Shown piece after piece: positions 63,438 to 64,000 of a stretch of DNA of 64,000 nucleotides (position 1 is its first letter; each line of letters begins with the position of its first letter). The stretch is from NCBI RefSeq assembly GCF_003096195.1, contig NZ_CP023004.1, positions 3,514,501 to 3,578,500 of the forward strand, given 5' to 3'. The notes beneath the pieces are model-generated. The model did no database searches, was not told the DNA's origin, and worked only from the letters and a program-made list of their open reading frames with translations. The translations under genes and the position numbers were made by a program. Source of the stretch: Ereboglobus luteus. GTDB lineage: Bacteria; Verrucomicrobiota; Verrucomicrobiia; Opitutales; Opitutaceae.

Positions 63438-64000
63438 TCAGCGCGCGGAGGTTTCTTTTTTCTTCTGTTTGGTTTGCTCCAGAATGGTTTGGTAGTTGGT
63501 GAGGACGGCGCCGACGAAGAGGTTGAGCAGAAGGAATGCCGCGAGGACATACCAGAGGACGTGGAAGCCGGTCACGACAGGGGGGCTGACATGGATGATG
63601 CCGTATTCGGAGGCCTTGACGAGGTTGTAGCGGATGTCGGTCCAGTCCTCTCCAGTAAGGAGTCGGAAAAGGGTGAACATGGATTCGCCGAGCGTGCCGT
63701 AGGGGTCGGGCGAGCAGGATGGCGTGGGCGGCGCGACTTCGACGAGCTGCGCGTAGGCGGCGGCTTTTTCCGGGGGCAGGGTCGCGGGCTCGGGCAGGCG
63801 GAACATGGAGATGCCCAGAATGGCGAACAGATACATGAACGCAAAAAACACGACGGCGTTGCAGAGCAGCGAGCGGAGCGAGCGCAGGAGCACGCTGACG
63901 ATGAGGCGGATTTCGGAGGAAAGACGAAGCAGGCGGAGCACCCGGAAAACACGCAGCACGCGCAACGCAAGCAGCGAGAGGCCGTTGTCGAACGCCGTCT
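63438..64000 (-). CDS. Voltage-gated-type cation channel, C-terminal half (5' end cut by window)
   Basis: A tetrameric 6-TM ion-channel subunit. The visible part holds the end of S4 with regularly spaced Arg (ALRVLRVFRVLRLLRLS), the S4-S5 linker, S5 (NAVVFFAFMYLFAILGISMF), a pore loop with FRLLTGEDWTDIRYN and S6 (WYVLAAFLLLNLFVGAVLT), then a short charged tail. The frame is open to the window edge, so the true start is outside; 63965 is only an internal TTG. The filter TGEDW differs from the TLESW of typical bacterial sodium channels and resembles eukaryotic calcium-channel domains. It is probably a neighbour, not part of the T6SS. Confidence 0.85.
   Translation of the reverse strand, partial: TAFDNGLSLLALRVLRVFRVLRLLRLSSEIRLIVSVLLRSLRSLLCNAVVFFAFMYLFAILGISMFRLPEPATLPPEKAAAYAQLVEVAPPTPSCSPDPYGTLGESMFTLFRLLTGEDWTDIRYNLVKASEYGIIHVSPPVVTGFHVLWYVLAAFLLLNLFVGAVLTNYQTILEQTKQKKKETSAR

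Overview
The window is almost entirely one large accessory locus on the minus strand: a complete type VI secretion system (T6SS) gene cluster with a two-partner (type Vb) secretion locus embedded in it. The DNA is GC-rich. There are no rRNA or tRNA genes, insertion sequences or CRISPR arrays that I could see. Gene content, weak Shine-Dalgarno signals and abundant word-like intergenic hairpin repeats are reminiscent of Verrucomicrobiota, perhaps Opitutaceae. This placement is inference, as no marker gene is present.

In the direction of minus-strand transcription (high to low coordinates), the layout is as follows. (1) 64000-63438: 3' part of a voltage-gated-type cation channel. (2) 63362-47545: PAAR spike tip, a frameshifted kinase-like protein, a TssJ-like lipoprotein, a pseudokinase/formylglycine-generating-enzyme-like fusion, a TagH-C-terminus-like protein, TssK, TssL, TssM and a TagF-like protein. 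(3) 47331-42625: a cargo island with two plus-strand genes (45234-46382 and 46489-47331), then minus-strand genes for a 188-aa protein and a 490-aa peptidoglycan-binding-domain protein. (4) 42284-20345: tpsB, tpsA2 (1776 aa) and tpsA1 (4823 aa). (5) 20301-11146: TssA, TssB, TssC, four Hcp paralogues, TagJ/ImpE, a 528-aa hydrophobic/coiled-coil protein and TssE. (6) 10980-1: TssF, TssG, four small helical proteins, ClpV (TssH), another helical protein and the 5' part of VgrG.

Together these encode the membrane complex (TssL, TssM and a candidate TssJ), baseplate (TssE, F, G, K), tube and sheath (Hcp x4, TssB, TssC), TssA cap/initiator, spike (VgrG, PAAR), ClpV recycling ATPase and post-translational regulators (TagF-, TagJ- and TagH-like proteins, two kinase-like proteins). 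About ten Lys-rich, helical, AT-richer genes of unknown function sit in gaps between tss genes. Four of them share a short N-terminal pattern and are the best candidates for undescribed T6SS cargo.

Five genes (clpV, tssF, tpsB, the kinase-like gene and a small helical gene) are each split by an apparent loss of one C in a C-run. All five are in the same direction, which suggests consensus sequence errors more than decay. Three copies of a 29-bp palindrome (GATTACAA-N13-TTGTAATC) lie upstream of hcp, tpsB and a small-gene cluster and may be shared regulatory sites.
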